From Lachnospiraceae bacterium (GTDB lineage: Bacteria; Bacillota; Clostridia; Lachnospirales; Lachnospiraceae): a DNA stretch of 64,000 nt. Made by a program: the position numbers and the translations under genes. The stretch lies in the NCBI GenBank assembly GCA_009911185.1, contig QXWW01000006.1:1-64000 (forward strand), written 5' to 3'. Under the pieces are notes generated by a model. That model worked only from the letters and a program-made list of their open reading frames with translations, had not been told where the DNA came from and searched no databases. Below, piece after piece: positions 8,934 through 18,700 of this stretch (position 1 is the first letter of the stretch; each line of letters starts with the position of its first letter).

Positions 8934-9026
8934 AGAAAGAAACTATGGAGAAGAATTTGGGATTTATGATACGAACTTTCGCATAAGATAGATAAAAAGA
9001 GAAACAGACCGAGGAAAGAAGATACC

Positions 9027-9965
9027 ATGAGCGTACAGGATAAAGTAGAACATATTTTAAAAAACATACACCTTTTATTCTCTGCCAGCAAACCTTTCGA
9101 TCAGGGGGGAGAATGGATTATTGTGGAAAAGAAACAGGTGTTTGAACTGTTAGAGCAGCTAAATCTGGCAATCTATGAAGTGATGGATCAGTATGAGATG
9201 ACCAGCCAGAAACATGAGTTAGCCCAGCGCAGATGTGAGAAGCGCGGGGAAGAGATTATCCAAAAGGCAAACAGACATGCAGATGATATTTATGCCGCTT
9301 CCATTATGTATACAGATGACGCTATTAACCGGATCTGTCATATCATGGAGGACGCCAATGAATCCGTTCAGAAAATTTTTCGAAAAATGAATACGGAGAT
9401 GGAGCAGGAGCGGGAGCGGGTGCGCCATAATCAACTGGAGCTGACGGGGCAGCTTCAGGATTTTGCGGACACGCAGAAATACATAAAAATTATTGAGGAA
9501 ATCAATAAAAAACTGGAACGGGAACGTTTGGAAGAGGTGACGGAGCGTAAAGAGAAGCGTATTCAGAATGAAGGAAAATCCTATTCTGCAGTCCAGCCGG
9601 AGGTACGGGTAAATCAGGCATATTTTGAACGAACCGGTAAGTCATATGGGCTGACCCAGCCGGAGATTAATCCCAGAAAGGAAGAAGAGGAGAGTTTGGC
9701 AAGAGTGACCGGCAAAGAATTTGCGGAAAGCCTGCGCCGCAGGGCAGCCAGGAGCCAGGAACAGAATCTGGAGATTGAGGATATGTCGCGGATCATTGAA
9801 AATGTTTCGCAGGAGAACGCCTTACCAGAGGAGCCGCCTGAGATTCGAGTGGATCTGGATGCGGAGTATTTTAAATGGAAAGAGGGGAATGGGACGGGAG
9901 AGGCTTCTGTCTCGGGGAAGAAAGAACGAAAATTTCTTTTTGGCAGAAAGTCCAACAGTCAGTAA
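9027..9965 (+). CDS. Uncharacterised coiled-coil protein (DivIVA-like organisation)
   Basis: 312 residues, no signal peptide or membrane helix. Residues about 40-185 are strongly helical and charged (for example EMTSQKHELAQRRCEKRGEE and KANRHADDIYAASIMYTDDA), an arrangement seen in DivIVA/SepF-type scaffold proteins and in F-type ATPase b-subunit-like annotations. A disordered middle contains the near-repeats GKSYSAVQPEVRVNQAYFER and GKSYGLTQPEINPRKE, and the tail is basic (KKERKFLFGRKSNSQ). A single-gene unit: own promoter upstream and a bidirectional terminator downstream. I do not recognise a precise family; a cell-envelope or division scaffold is only a guess. Confidence 0.6.
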   Translation: MSVQDKVEHILKNIHLLFSASKPFDQGGEWIIVEKKQVFELLEQLNLAIYEVMDQYEMTSQKHELAQRRCEKRGEEIIQKANRHADDIYAASIMYTDDAINRICHIMEDANESVQKIFRKMNTEMEQERERVRHNQLELTGQLQDFADTQKYIKIIEEINKKLERERLEEVTERKEKRIQNEGKSYSAVQPEVRVNQAYFERTGKSYGLTQPEINPRKEEEESLARVTGKEFAESLRRRAARSQEQNLEIEDMSRIIENVSQENALPEEPPEIRVDLDAEYFKWKEGNGTGEASVSGKKERKFLFGRKSNSQ

Positions 9966-9969
9966 AAGG

Positions 9970-10025
9970 AAGGGACAAAACTGGCGGATGAGGTTACACC
10001 TCATTTACCAGTTTTTGTCCCTTTT
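9970..10025. terminator. Bidirectional terminator between convergent genes
   Basis: AAGGGACAAAACTGG and CCAGTTTTTGTCCCTT form a long stem with A- and T-rich flanks. The ldhA stop codon at 9994 lies inside the loop region, so this hairpin overlaps the 3' end of that gene. Confidence 0.8.
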
Positions 10026-10968
10026 CCAGTGCAAGGGCATTTTCCATAGTTTCAATGGCAATGGCCTGCATTGCCTCTGAGGTGAAAAAACCCATATGAG
10101 AGGTGACAAGCACATTGGGAAAGGTCATTAGCCTTGCCAGAGTGTTGTCCTGAATGATCTTATCAGAAAGATCTTCATAGAATACGCCGCTTTCTTCTTC
10201 ATAGACGTCCAGCCCCACCCCGGCAATTTTCTTTTCCAGCAGACCGTCGATGAGCGCATTGGTATCGATGAGGGCGCCTCTGGAGGTATTAATCAGGTAG
10301 ACGCCTTGCTGCATGTTAGAAATAGCGGCTTTGTCAATAATGTGGTAAGTGTCCTTGGTAAGCGGACAGTGCAGAGAAATGACGTGAGACTTTTTAAAAA
10401 GCTCCGGAAGATCCACATATTCTACATCAAGACTGTTGTCAGGATAGAGATCATAGGCGTAAACTTTCATGCGGAATCCTTTGAGAATCCTAATCATGGA
10501 CTGCCCGATTTTTCCAGTGCCGATGATTCCGGCTGTTTTCTCATGCAGATCTGTTCCCATTAATCCGTTAATGCTCATATTGAAGTCCCTGGTGCGTGTG
10601 TAAGCGCGGTGTGTAAAACGGTTTACGGTCAGCAGCATGGCCGTTGCGTATTCGGCGACTGCCTCCGGGGAATAGCTGGGGACTCGAAGCACGTGGATTT
10701 TTCCGCGAGCCGCTTCAATATCCACATGGTTGAATCCGGCAGAGCGTAGCAGGATAGCTTTCACTTTCATGTCGCAGAGTCTGTCAATCATCTGCGAGCT
10801 GATCTGATCATTAATAAAAACGCAGATAGCGTCACAGCCTGAGGCAAGATCCAGTGTATTGGGGCGACAGGGAGCCTCCAGAAAGAGGATATCCATATGG
10901 TATTTTTCTGCCATTGGTTCAAACCAGATACGATCATACGGTTTTGCCGTGTAAAATGCTATTTTCAT
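9994..10968 (-). CDS. ldhA: D-2-hydroxyacid dehydrogenase, probably D-lactate dehydrogenase
   Basis: 324 residues. Reduces pyruvate to D-lactate with NADH, a fermentative NAD+-regenerating step in the cytoplasm. The N-terminal catalytic region (KAILLRSAGFNHVDIEAA) is followed by the Rossmann GIIGTGKIGQSMIRILKGF (GXGXXG). The catalytic triad of the family is visible: Arg in NTSRGALIDT, Glu in GLDVYEEESGVFYED and His in TSHMGFFTSEAM. These three segments match D-lactate dehydrogenases closely, more so than phosphoglycerate or hydroxyisocaproate dehydrogenases. The start follows AAAAAGGAGG. It is transcribed divergently from the response regulator at 11232. Confidence 0.88.
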   Translation of the reverse strand: MKIAFYTAKPYDRIWFEPMAEKYHMDILFLEAPCRPNTLDLASGCDAICVFINDQISSQMIDRLCDMKVKAILLRSAGFNHVDIEAARGKIHVLRVPSYSPEAVAEYATAMLLTVNRFTHRAYTRTRDFNMSINGLMGTDLHEKTAGIIGTGKIGQSMIRILKGFRMKVYAYDLYPDNSLDVEYVDLPELFKKSHVISLHCPLTKDTYHIIDKAAISNMQQGVYLINTSRGALIDTNALIDGLLEKKIAGVGLDVYEEESGVFYEDLSDKIIQDNTLARLMTFPNVLVTSHMGFFTSEAMQAIAIETMENALALEKGQKLVNEV

Positions 10969-11033
10969 AAATTTCGCCTCCTTTTTCTCAGTTTGCCCGA
11001 AAACGGAGAAAATAGTCGGCAGTATAGAATTTT

Positions 11034-11062
11034 ATTATGATTTCCGTCCGAAAGAATAACAA
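11034..11062 (-). promoter_or_regulatory. Promoter of ldhA
   Basis: On the minus strand, TTGTTA (11062-11057) and CATAAT (11039-11034) are separated by 17 bases, 65 bases upstream of the start codon. Confidence 0.6.
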
Positions 11063-11168
11063 ATTTAACAGGGATATTTAAGAAATCTTAATAAAATACT
11101 ACGCAGTTACTTAAGAAGAGCCTGATATAATAAAATAACAATCGTACAGAGTAAATGCGAAAATGGCT

Positions 11169-11197
11169 TTTGCAGACTGCCTGGTTTCATGTATAAT
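11169..11197 (+). promoter_or_regulatory. Promoter of the two-component system
   Basis: TTTGCA (11169-11174), a 17-base spacer and TATAAT (11192-11197) lie 34 bases upstream of the regulator start. Confidence 0.65.
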
Positions 11198-11231
11198 AAA
11201 AGAATCCGGATAAGAAAGAGAGGTGAAGAAA

Positions 11232-11930
11232 ATGAAAAGTATTCTGGTTTGTGATGACGACAGGGAGATTGTAGACGCCATTGAAATATATTTGCAGCAG
11301 GAGGGCTATCATATACTGAAAGCCTATGATGGAGAACAGGCGCTGCAGATGTTGAAAGAGCAGGAGATTCATCTTTTGATTATTGACGTAATGATGCCGA
11401 AGATGGATGGAATCCGCGCTACTTTGAAAATCCGGGAGGACAGCAGCATTCCGATTATTATTCTGTCGGCAAAATCTGAGGATGCAGATAAGATTCTGGG
11501 CTTAAATATCGGTGCAGATGATTATGTAACGAAGCCATTTAATCCGCTGGAACTGGTGGCGCGTGTAAAGTCGCAGCTCCGGCGCTATACTCAGCTTGGG
11601 AATGTCGCAGAGAGCAGCAAGCGCATTTACCAGGTAGGAGGACTGGTCATAAACGATGATCTGAAAGAAGTGGTAGTAGATGATGAACAGGTGAAGCTGA
11701 CGCCCATTGAATACAATATTTTATTGCTTTTAGTGAAAAACCAGGGCAAGGTATTTTCCATTAATCAGATATATGAGAGCATCTGGAATGAGGATGCTAT
11801 CGGCGCGGATAATACGGTTGCCGTACATATCCGCCATATTCGGGAAAAAATAGAGATTAATCCCAAGGAACCGCGCTATTTAAAGGTGGTCTGGGGAGTG
11901 GGCTATAAAATAGAGAAATCAGCGAAATAA
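11232..11930 (+). CDS. OmpR/PhoB-family response regulator
   Basis: 232 residues. The receiver domain (1-120) has the acidic pocket CDDD (residues 7-10), phospho-acceptor D52 in LLIIDVMMPKMDG and the conserved Lys in GADDYVTKPFNPLEL. The C-terminal winged-helix DNA-binding domain (about 135-230) contains VKLTPIEYNILLLLVKNQGK and TVAVHIRHIREKIEINPKEP. This resembles VanR-type regulators. The ATG at 11232 is better spaced from AGAGAGG than the upstream GTG at 11223. The partner kinase starts 13 bases after its stop, so the two form an operon. Targets are not evident from the sequence. Confidence 0.92.
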   Translation: MKSILVCDDDREIVDAIEIYLQQEGYHILKAYDGEQALQMLKEQEIHLLIIDVMMPKMDGIRATLKIREDSSIPIIILSAKSEDADKILGLNIGADDYVTKPFNPLELVARVKSQLRRYTQLGNVAESSKRIYQVGGLVINDDLKEVVVDDEQVKLTPIEYNILLLLVKNQGKVFSINQIYESIWNEDAIGADNTVAVHIRHIREKIEINPKEPRYLKVVWGVGYKIEKSAK

Positions 11931-11943
11931 AGGCGGTGATAGT

Positions 11944-14637
11944 GTGAAAAAGTGGAGGTATTCGATTGGTCTGAAGGCGGCGCTAATAGCGGCGGGCCAG
12001 GTGTTTGCCGTGATATTTGCAATTTGCCTCATGGTTTTGGTGATATTGTTACAAAAAAATATCTTGAATTTCAACGAAAAGAGAAATCTGCCTTTTGAAT
12101 CCTCCGGCTATTTTACGAACCAGTTTGAGAGGGCGGCGGAAGAGCTTCTGGAATTTATAGAGCTGCGCAAAAAGTTTGAAACCAACGGCAGTTATGATCC
12201 GGAGAAAATTGTAGATATCCAGCGTTATTATGAGAGGCGGGAAATTTCAGGTAAAAAGCAGAAGAAAAACGCGGTCGCTTATAAACTGGGCGATCTGGCG
12301 GAATGGTCAAGATCGTATGCTACTTCGCCCTTTGAGTTTATGCTTGAATATGAAGTGGATGAAAGTATTCAGCAGAGGCTGACTATTTTCCGAAGTGGTG
12401 AAAGCATATACAGCGAAGAAAAGCCGATTACCAGCGTGCGGGAGATGGCGCCGGAACTGCGGGACAGCGTGATTGAACAGGTGGAGTACTATTATGGAGG
12501 TTCCTACAGCGTTTCAGGGGACAGTCTCATAGAGCAGGATGCAACATATCATACGGATGCTCAGCAAGAAGAAATGTCTATCGGAGTATTGGAGGATGTT
12601 TCAAATGATAGGGAGCATCAGGAAGTGATTCAGAAAGTCATTCAGGGGCAGTTATATGAATTGACGGAAGAGGAGCTGAAGTGGCTTTTGGTCAGTATGA
12701 ACAGTACAAGATATGTGAGTATGTCTGTGGCCTACGACTTTGTTGATGAAGATTATCTGCCTCTGGAAGGTATGGGCATCTGGGAGGCTTATATGAACGG
12801 AACCGCTACCTTGGAACAGATGCAGAATTCTTTTCGCGCGCTGAGCTATACTCTGGAACAATTAGGCGAGGAACTTACGGCATACCGCAGATGTTTAAAC
12901 ACCTATCAGCAGGTTTCCCAAGGAACCAATGTATATTACTGGATTAATGAGGGCAGAAAAAATACGATATATACCAACATTAATAACGTCAAAGCTTCTG
13001 AACTGCCGGCTACCGGGAAAAAACTTGGAAAATACCTGTTCTACCGGGAAAATGATATGCATCTGGAAACCAATATATCAGGAATGGAAGATTATTTTTA
13101 CCAGCATATCGAACCAGTATATGGTAATCAGGGAAATGTGATTTTCATCGGAGTGGATACCAGTTTTCCCAATGCCGACAGCTTTAAGGAAGCAAAACGG
13201 GAATATACCCAGATGTATCCGTGGCTGAGAGTCTGCCTGTGGGGAGGGGTAATCAGTATCCTTATGTGGCTGACCTGTATTATTTATCTGAGTATCGTGG
13301 CTGGAAAACGCGATGATACAGGAGAGGTGCATCTGAATCTGCTGGACCGTATCCCAACGGAGATTCTGTTCATGATAGCCATGACGGGAATCCTTATTTT
13401 TATATGGGCAACTGTCAGCGTACTGTATCAATATGACGGCGCGGGTTTTAGCAGCCTGCTGGTGATTGTAGGTACCGTTACTTTTGCAGGTGCGGCATTC
13501 TTGCAGATATTTTATTTGAGCTTTGTGAGGCGGATTCGTGCGGGCGTACTATGGTCCGGCAGCATTCTAAGCTGGTTCTTCTGCGGCGTGGGACTGTTGT
13601 TTACCAGCCGTAAATCGCTTACAAAAATGGTCGTCTTTTATGGGGTTCACTTACTGGCGTGTTTGATTATCCTGCCTATGATTGCTATGTATTATAATCA
13701 GGATATATTTGTTACAGGCGTAGCGATGTTCAGTATATTATGCGGTGTGGAAGCGGTTATGATTATCAGGGAGGGCGCACAGCGCAATAAGGTGCTGGAG
13801 GGCATCAGCAAAATTGCCAGCGGAGATCTGGAATACAAGATTGAAGAAAATAAATTAAAAGGTGATAACCGCAGGCTTGCCCATGCCGTCAATGATATCG
13901 GAGAAGGTTTGCACCGTGCGGCAGACGCCAGCCTGAAAAATGAACGGCTGCAGGCAGATTTAATTACGAATGTGTCTCATGACATCAAGACGCCCCTTAC
14001 TTCCATTATCAATTATGTGGATTTGTTGAAGCGGGAAAAACTTGAAAATGAACGGGCGCGCAGCTATATCGCTGTATTGGAGAGTAAATCACAAAGGCTG
14101 AAACAGCTTGCCGAGGATTTGGTGGAAGCTTCCCGTATCAGCTCAGGTAATATTAAGCTGGAACTGGAGCGGATTAATCTGGTAGAGCTGGTACATCAGA
14201 CAGAGGGAGAATTTGCGGGGCGTTTTGAGGCTCGCGGGCTGAATGTGATTTCTAACCTGCCCAGAGAATCGGTAGTGATTCTTGCCGACGGTAGGCGGAT
14301 ATGGCGGGTACTGGAAAACCTGTATAATAATGTGGCCAAATATGCGATGGAGCACACCAGGGTTTATGTGGACATGTATGCCGATGGGGAACAGGTATTA
14401 TTCTCTATTAAAAATATTTCAGAGAATCCGCTCAATATTGAGGCGGATGAACTGACGGAACGTTTTATCAGGGGAGATATCTCCAGAAGTACGGAGGGTA
14501 GCGGACTGGGGCTGTCTATTGCCAAAAATCTTATGAATCTGATGGGAGGTACGTTCCAGATATATCTCGACGGTGATTTATTCAAAGTGATGATTGGTTT
14601 TAAACAGGAGCACAGACAGAGAGAAGAAGCAGATTGA
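11944..14637 (+). CDS. Sensor histidine kinase with large extracellular domain and multiple membrane helices
   Basis: 897 residues, GTG start after AAGGCGGTGATA. One N-terminal helix (about 10-35) leads into about 380 extracellular residues without a recognised sensor fold. Six hydrophobic helices follow (about 425-625: for instance WGGVISILMWLTCIIYLSIV and ILFMIAMTGILIFIWATVSV), then a HAMP-like segment, the dimerisation/phospho-acceptor helix NVSHDIKTPLTSIINYVDLL (H near residue 679) and an ATPase domain with NLYNNVAKYA and GSGLGLSIAKNL. It should autophosphorylate and pass phosphate to D52 of the upstream regulator. Typical kinases of this class are 350-600 residues, so the six-helix module plus big ectodomain is unusual. 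The signal is unknown. Confidence 0.9.
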   Translation: MKKWRYSIGLKAALIAAGQVFAVIFAICLMVLVILLQKNILNFNEKRNLPFESSGYFTNQFERAAEELLEFIELRKKFETNGSYDPEKIVDIQRYYERREISGKKQKKNAVAYKLGDLAEWSRSYATSPFEFMLEYEVDESIQQRLTIFRSGESIYSEEKPITSVREMAPELRDSVIEQVEYYYGGSYSVSGDSLIEQDATYHTDAQQEEMSIGVLEDVSNDREHQEVIQKVIQGQLYELTEEELKWLLVSMNSTRYVSMSVAYDFVDEDYLPLEGMGIWEAYMNGTATLEQMQNSFRALSYTLEQLGEELTAYRRCLNTYQQVSQGTNVYYWINEGRKNTIYTNINNVKASELPATGKKLGKYLFYRENDMHLETNISGMEDYFYQHIEPVYGNQGNVIFIGVDTSFPNADSFKEAKREYTQMYPWLRVCLWGGVISILMWLTCIIYLSIVAGKRDDTGEVHLNLLDRIPTEILFMIAMTGILIFIWATVSVLYQYDGAGFSSLLVIVGTVTFAGAAFLQIFYLSFVRRIRAGVLWSGSILSWFFCGVGLLFTSRKSLTKMVVFYGVHLLACLIILPMIAMYYNQDIFVTGVAMFSILCGVEAVMIIREGAQRNKVLEGISKIASGDLEYKIEENKLKGDNRRLAHAVNDIGEGLHRAADASLKNERLQADLITNVSHDIKTPLTSIINYVDLLKREKLENERARSYIAVLESKSQRLKQLAEDLVEASRISSGNIKLELERINLVELVHQTEGEFAGRFEARGLNVISNLPRESVVILADGRRIWRVLENLYNNVAKYAMEHTRVYVDMYADGEQVLFSIKNISENPLNIEADELTERFIRGDISRSTEGSGLGLSIAKNLMNLMGGTFQIYLDGDLFKVMIGFKQEHRQREEAD

Positions 14638-14710
14638 TGAAAAATGGTGGAAGTTCATATTTTAGCCTTGCATTTCCTATTCCTGCATCTTATAATATTT
14701 GGATAGGGAA

Positions 14711-14746
14711 AAGTAAGCCGATGGAGGTTTCCATTGGCTTATTTTC
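14711..14746 (+). terminator. Intrinsic terminator after the two-component operon
   Basis: AAGCCGATGGA pairs with TCCATTGGCTT across a short loop and is followed by ATTTT. Confidence 0.75.
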
Positions 14747-14839
14747 CAGTATACTGTCTGGTTTATATTCAGCAGTACACTGGCAGATAAAACAGTCAAA
14801 AGGGCTTAGACCTATCAGTTTAAATCAGGAGGACAGATT

Positions 14840-17146
14840 ATGATAAAATTGCATGATGGCGGTGTGTATCTGATAAATGGACAGACCCTGATACCAGACG
14901 ATGGACAGGCGGCGGCTGCCATTCAAAAGGAGACGGGAACCGCAGTCGCCAGAGAAGAAGCGGCGCGCAATACCATCGCTTATGAAATTCTTTCCGAGCA
15001 TAACACATCTGGAACGATGGAAAAATTAAAAATTAAATTTGATAAGCTGACGTCCCATGATATTACTTTTGTGGGAATTATTCAGACAGCCAGGGCTTCC
15101 GGACTGGAGAAATTTCCGGTTCCCTATGTGCTTACCAACTGCCATAACTCTCTGTGTGCGGTAGGAGGGACGATCAATGAAGATGATCATATGTTTGGCT
15201 TAAGCTGTGCCAAGAAATATGGAGGGGTTTATGTGCCGCCGCATCAGGCCGTAATCCATCAGTATGCCAGAGAAATGCTCGCAGGCGGCGGCAAGATGAT
15301 TTTGGGTTCCGATTCTCATACCCGTTACGGTGCGTTGGGCACCATGGCCATGGGCGAGGGTGGGCCGGAGCTGGTAAAACAGCTTTTGAACAAAACCTAT
15401 GATATTAATATGCCGAAAGTGGTAGGCGTTTATCTTGCCGGGAAACCGCAAAAAGGCGTAGGGCCGCAGGATGTGGCTCTTGCCATTATCGGGGCGGTGT
15501 TTGCCAACGGATATGTTAATAATAAGGTCATGGAATTTGTAGGACCGGGCGTGTCAGGTCTGAGCGCGGATTATAGAATTGGGATTGACGTTATGACTAC
15601 GGAAACAACCTGTTTGTCTTCCATATGGAGAACGGATGAAGCGATCCAGGAATTTTATAAGATTCATGGAAGAAGAGCCGATTATAAAGAATTGAATCCG
15701 GGGCAGGTTGCATATTATGACGGTATGATAGAGGTGGATTTGAGTAAGATTAAACCTATGATTGCAATGCCGTTCCATCCCAGCAATACCTATACCATTG
15801 AGGAGCTGAACGCAAATCTTATGGATATCCTTGACGACTGTGAAAAGAAGGCGAAAGTCAGCTTAGACGGGGCGGTAGACTTTACCTTGAAGGATAAAGT
15901 GAGAGACGGCAGACTTTATGTAGACCAGGGAATTATCGCCGGCTGCGCAGGCGGTGGTTTTGAGAATATCAGTGCGGCGGCGGATATTATGGAAGGCGCC
16001 AGCATCGGTTCCGATGAATTTACGCTGAGCATTTATCCGGCGAGTATGCCAATCTATATGGAATTGATGAAAACGGGCGCAGCGGAGACGTTGATGGAGA
16101 CGGGTGCCATATTAAAGACGGCGTTCTGCGGTCCGTGTTTCGGGGCGGGTGATACGCCAAGTAATAATGGCTTTTCTATCCGTCATTCTACCAGAAACTT
16201 CCCCAACCGGGAGGGAAGTAAGCTGCAAAGCGGTCAGATTGCTTCTGTGGCGCTGATGGACGCCCGTTCGATAGCGGCAACTGCGGCAAATAAAGGATAT
16301 TTGACGCCTGCTACCGATATGGATGTGTATTATACGAATCCCAAATACCATTTTGACGGCAGAATATATGCAAACCGGGTATTTGACAGCAAGGGTGTGG
16401 CAGATCCTTCCCAGGAAATCAAGTTTGGTCCTAACATCAAGGATTGGCCGGCTATGAGTCAATTGCCGGAAAATATGGTGTTAAAGGTGGTTTCTGAAAT
16501 CCATGATCCGGTTACCACTACGGATGAGCTGATTCCTTCCGGCGAAACTTCCTCTTATCGCTCAAATCCTCTGGGACTTGCAGAGTTCACGCTGTCCAGA
16601 AAGGATCCCGCATATGTGGGACGCGCCAAGGAGATACAAAAAGCGCAGAAGGCAGTAGAAGAGGGCAGATGTCCTCTGGATGCCGTTGAGGAATTAAGAC
16701 CGGTGATGGCTGCTGTCAATCAGGCATTTCCGGAGAAAGCTTTTGCAGATAAAAAAGGTGCAGATGTCCTGGGCTTTGGAAGCACTATATTCGCAGTAAA
16801 ACCGGGAGACGGATCTGCAAGAGAGCAGGCTGCTTCCTGCCAGAAGGTGCTGGGAGGCTGGGCGAATATTGCCAATGAGTATGCCACAAAGCGTTATCGC
16901 TCCAATCTCATCAACTGGGGAATGCTGCCCTTCCTGATTGCAGAAGGCGGACTTCCATTTACAAATGGAGATTATATTTTTATTCCTGATATCCGCAAAG
17001 CAGTGGAAGGACGTAAGACAGAGATTAAGGCTTATGTGGTGAAGGATGGAGGCTTAAAAGAGTTCCTCTTAAAGATGGGAGAACTGACAGAGGATGAACG
17101 CACCATTATATTAAAAGGCTGCCTGATTAATTATTATAAGGGTTAG
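14840..17146 (+). CDS. Aconitase-superfamily hydratase (YbhJ-like)
   Basis: 768 residues, start after AGGAGG. Aconitase-type hydro-lyases isomerise hydroxy-tricarboxylates through a [4Fe-4S] cluster. The substrate/cluster region is clear: [20 protein letters not shown] (about 156-175), a single Cys in [14 protein letters not shown] (about 368) and the CX2C pair [16 protein letters not shown] (about 430 and 433) followed by [13 protein letters not shown] swivel-like C-terminal domain follows ([17 protein letters not shown]). The overall pattern resembles the YbhJ branch, whose substrate is not established, rather than classical AcnA/AcnB, which have TSCTNSS at the first Cys. There is no citrate synthase or isocitrate dehydrogenase next to it. 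The gene stands alone, followed by a large hairpin. Confidence 0.85.
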   Translation: MIKLHDGGVYLINGQTLIPDDGQAAAAIQKETGTAVAREEAARNTIAYEILSEHNTSGTMEKLKIKFDKLTSHDITFVGIIQTARASGLEKFPVPYVLTNCHNSLCAVGGTINEDDHMFGLSCAKKYGGVYVPPHQAVIHQYAREMLAGGGKMILGSDSHTRYGALGTMAMGEGGPELVKQLLNKTYDINMPKVVGVYLAGKPQKGVGPQDVALAIIGAVFANGYVNNKVMEFVGPGVSGLSADYRIGIDVMTTETTCLSSIWRTDEAIQEFYKIHGRRADYKELNPGQVAYYDGMIEVDLSKIKPMIAMPFHPSNTYTIEELNANLMDILDDCEKKAKVSLDGAVDFTLKDKVRDGRLYVDQGIIAGCAGGGFENISAAADIMEGASIGSDEFTLSIYPASMPIYMELMKTGAAETLMETGAILKTAFCGPCFGAGDTPSNNGFSIRHSTRNFPNREGSKLQSGQIASVALMDARSIAATAANKGYLTPATDMDVYYTNPKYHFDGRIYANRVFDSKGVADPSQEIKFGPNIKDWPAMSQLPENMVLKVVSEIHDPVTTTDELIPSGETSSYRSNPLGLAEFTLSRKDPAYVGRAKEIQKAQKAVEEGRCPLDAVEELRPVMAAVNQAFPEKAFADKKGADVLGFGSTIFAVKPGDGSAREQAASCQKVLGGWANIANEYATKRYRSNLINWGMLPFLIAEGGLPFTNGDYIFIPDIRKAVEGRKTEIKAYVVKDGGLKEFLLKMGELTEDERTIILKGCLINYYKG

Positions 17147-17165
17147 CCGGTAAAATCAGAATGCA

Positions 17166-17211
17166 GCAGGGTATTGCGGACGGCACAACAGTGCTGTCTG
17201 CAATGCCCTGC
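17166..17211 (+). terminator. Large hairpin without U-tract after the aconitase-like gene
   Basis: A 21-bp stem (GCAGGGTATTGCGGACGGCAC against GTGCTGTCTGCAATGCCCTGC, with G-U pairs) closes an AACA loop. No T-run follows, and the AI-2E-family gene begins 26 bases later, so it may process or stabilise the mRNA rather than terminate it. Confidence 0.5.
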
Positions 17212-17237
17212 ATCAGCAGTAGGAGGTTGCATGAACT

Positions 17238-18602
17238 GTGGATGAGCAAGAGAAAAAGCAAATACATGAAGAAAACGACTGGAATATCAGACCTTACCTG
17301 GCAATAGGGTTAATCTCTTTTCTGGTGATTATAGGCTCTATTTCATTTTTTTTCCTGATTTACCGCTATCATGGGTTTACCAGGATATTAGATAAGCTTC
17401 TGGTAATTTTGCAGCCTATTACCATAGGGCTGGTACTGGCCTATCTGATGAATCCTGTGGTAAATTATGAAGAACGTTTCCTGCTGCCCTTTTTGCGTCG
17501 GAGGATGAAGGAGCAGGAGAAGGCAGATAAGGTGGCAAGAGGTCTGAGCGTGGCGGGAGCCCTGTTGTTCCTCTTGCTGGTGATTGGAGTTTTGCTGCAG
17601 ATGGTAATTCCGGAGCTGTATAAAAGCATTAATGGCATGATTGGGACGATGCCTAAGCAGGTGAACAGTTTTATGGACTGGCTCAATGACTACGTGGACA
17701 ATGAAAGTGAGGTTTCCGGTTATCTGGAAATCGGGCTGACAAAAGGGACGGAATATTTTGAGCACTGGGCGAGGACAGAGTTTCTTCCGCAGACCAAAAA
17801 TATCGTAGCTGGGCTGACCACCGGGGTCATAGGTGCGGTAAGAATTTTGTTCAATGTGGTAATTGGCATAATTATCTCTATTTATGTGCTGATGAGCAAA
17901 GAAATTTTTATCGGCCAGAGCAAGAAGGTGATTTATGCTTTGTTTTCCGGAGATAAGGCAAATGCCATTATCCATACGGTACATAAAAGTAACGAGATCT
18001 TTGGAGGATTTATTTCAGGAAAAATTCTGGATTCCCTGATTATTGGGATTTTGTGCTTTATCTGCCTGTATTTTATGAATATGCCTTATTCTGTATTAGT
18101 CAGCGTCATTGTGGGCGTAACCAATGTGATCCCGTTTTTTGGACCATACCTGGGCGCCGTGCCAAGTACGATTCTGATTATGCTGGCAAACCCAATTCAG
18201 GGATTGTACTTTGTGATATTCATTTTGGTACTGCAGCAGATTGACGGAAATATTATCGGTCCTAAAATTTTAGGGGATTCTACCGGACTGTCTTCCTTCT
18301 GGGTCGTATTTGCCATACTTGTGGGCGGCGGAATATTTGGAATACCAGGAATGATTATCGGGGTTCCGTTATTTGCCGTAATATTTTATATATTGCGCAG
18401 GGCTTTAAATTATACGATGCGCAGGAAACAGCTTCCGCTGGATAGCGGGAATTACATACATGCGGAAAGACTGGATATGGAAAGCAATAAGCTGGTCAAC
18501 TATCAGGAGGAAGTATACAAGGCGGAAACGCAGGCGGGAGAAAAGAGCGGCAGGAGCCTGAAATGGCTGAAGACGCGGAAGAAAAATCAGAAGAAGAAAT
18601 AG
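17238..18602 (+). CDS. AI-2E family transporter (YtvI/PerM-like permease)
   Basis: 454 residues. A polytopic membrane protein with about eight helices: an N-terminal pair (ISFLVIIGSISFFFLIYRYH and LLVILQPITIGLVLAYLM), a large soluble segment (about 105-185), then helices including FNVVIGIIISIYVLMSKEIF, the family signature SVIVGVTNVIPFFGPYLGAV and VVFAILVGGGIFGIPGMIIG. Members have been assigned AI-2 export, lipid or sporulation-related transport roles; the substrate here is open. The C-terminal tail is long and basic (RSLKWLKTRKKNQKKK). GTG at 17238 is the only usable start near AGGAGG, because the nearby ATG frame closes at once. Confidence 0.88.
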   Translation: MDEQEKKQIHEENDWNIRPYLAIGLISFLVIIGSISFFFLIYRYHGFTRILDKLLVILQPITIGLVLAYLMNPVVNYEERFLLPFLRRRMKEQEKADKVARGLSVAGALLFLLLVIGVLLQMVIPELYKSINGMIGTMPKQVNSFMDWLNDYVDNESEVSGYLEIGLTKGTEYFEHWARTEFLPQTKNIVAGLTTGVIGAVRILFNVVIGIIISIYVLMSKEIFIGQSKKVIYALFSGDKANAIIHTVHKSNEIFGGFISGKILDSLIIGILCFICLYFMNMPYSVLVSVIVGVTNVIPFFGPYLGAVPSTILIMLANPIQGLYFVIFILVLQQIDGNIIGPKILGDSTGLSSFWVVFAILVGGGIFGIPGMIIGVPLFAVIFYILRRALNYTMRRKQLPLDSGNYIHAERLDMESNKLVNYQEEVYKAETQAGEKSGRSLKWLKTRKKNQKKK

Positions 18603-18607
18603 ATTTT

Positions 18608-18637
18608 TTGACATCTTAAGGGAGAATATGTTAAACT
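18608..18637 (+). promoter_or_regulatory. Promoter of the TPR/P-loop gene
   Basis: TTGACA (18608-18613), an 18-base spacer and TAAACT (18632-18637) begin six bases after the permease stop codon. Confidence 0.7.
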
Positions 18638-18700
18638 ATAGGTAATATGGACGATAATCGGGGGTAATGTACCGTTTAACATAATTCTGAGGTGAAACAG

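Noticed and set aside
17388-17984. 198-codon minus-strand open frame inside the AI-2E-family gene
   Set aside because: Antisense to membrane-helix codons, no ribosome binding site, no similarity noticed.
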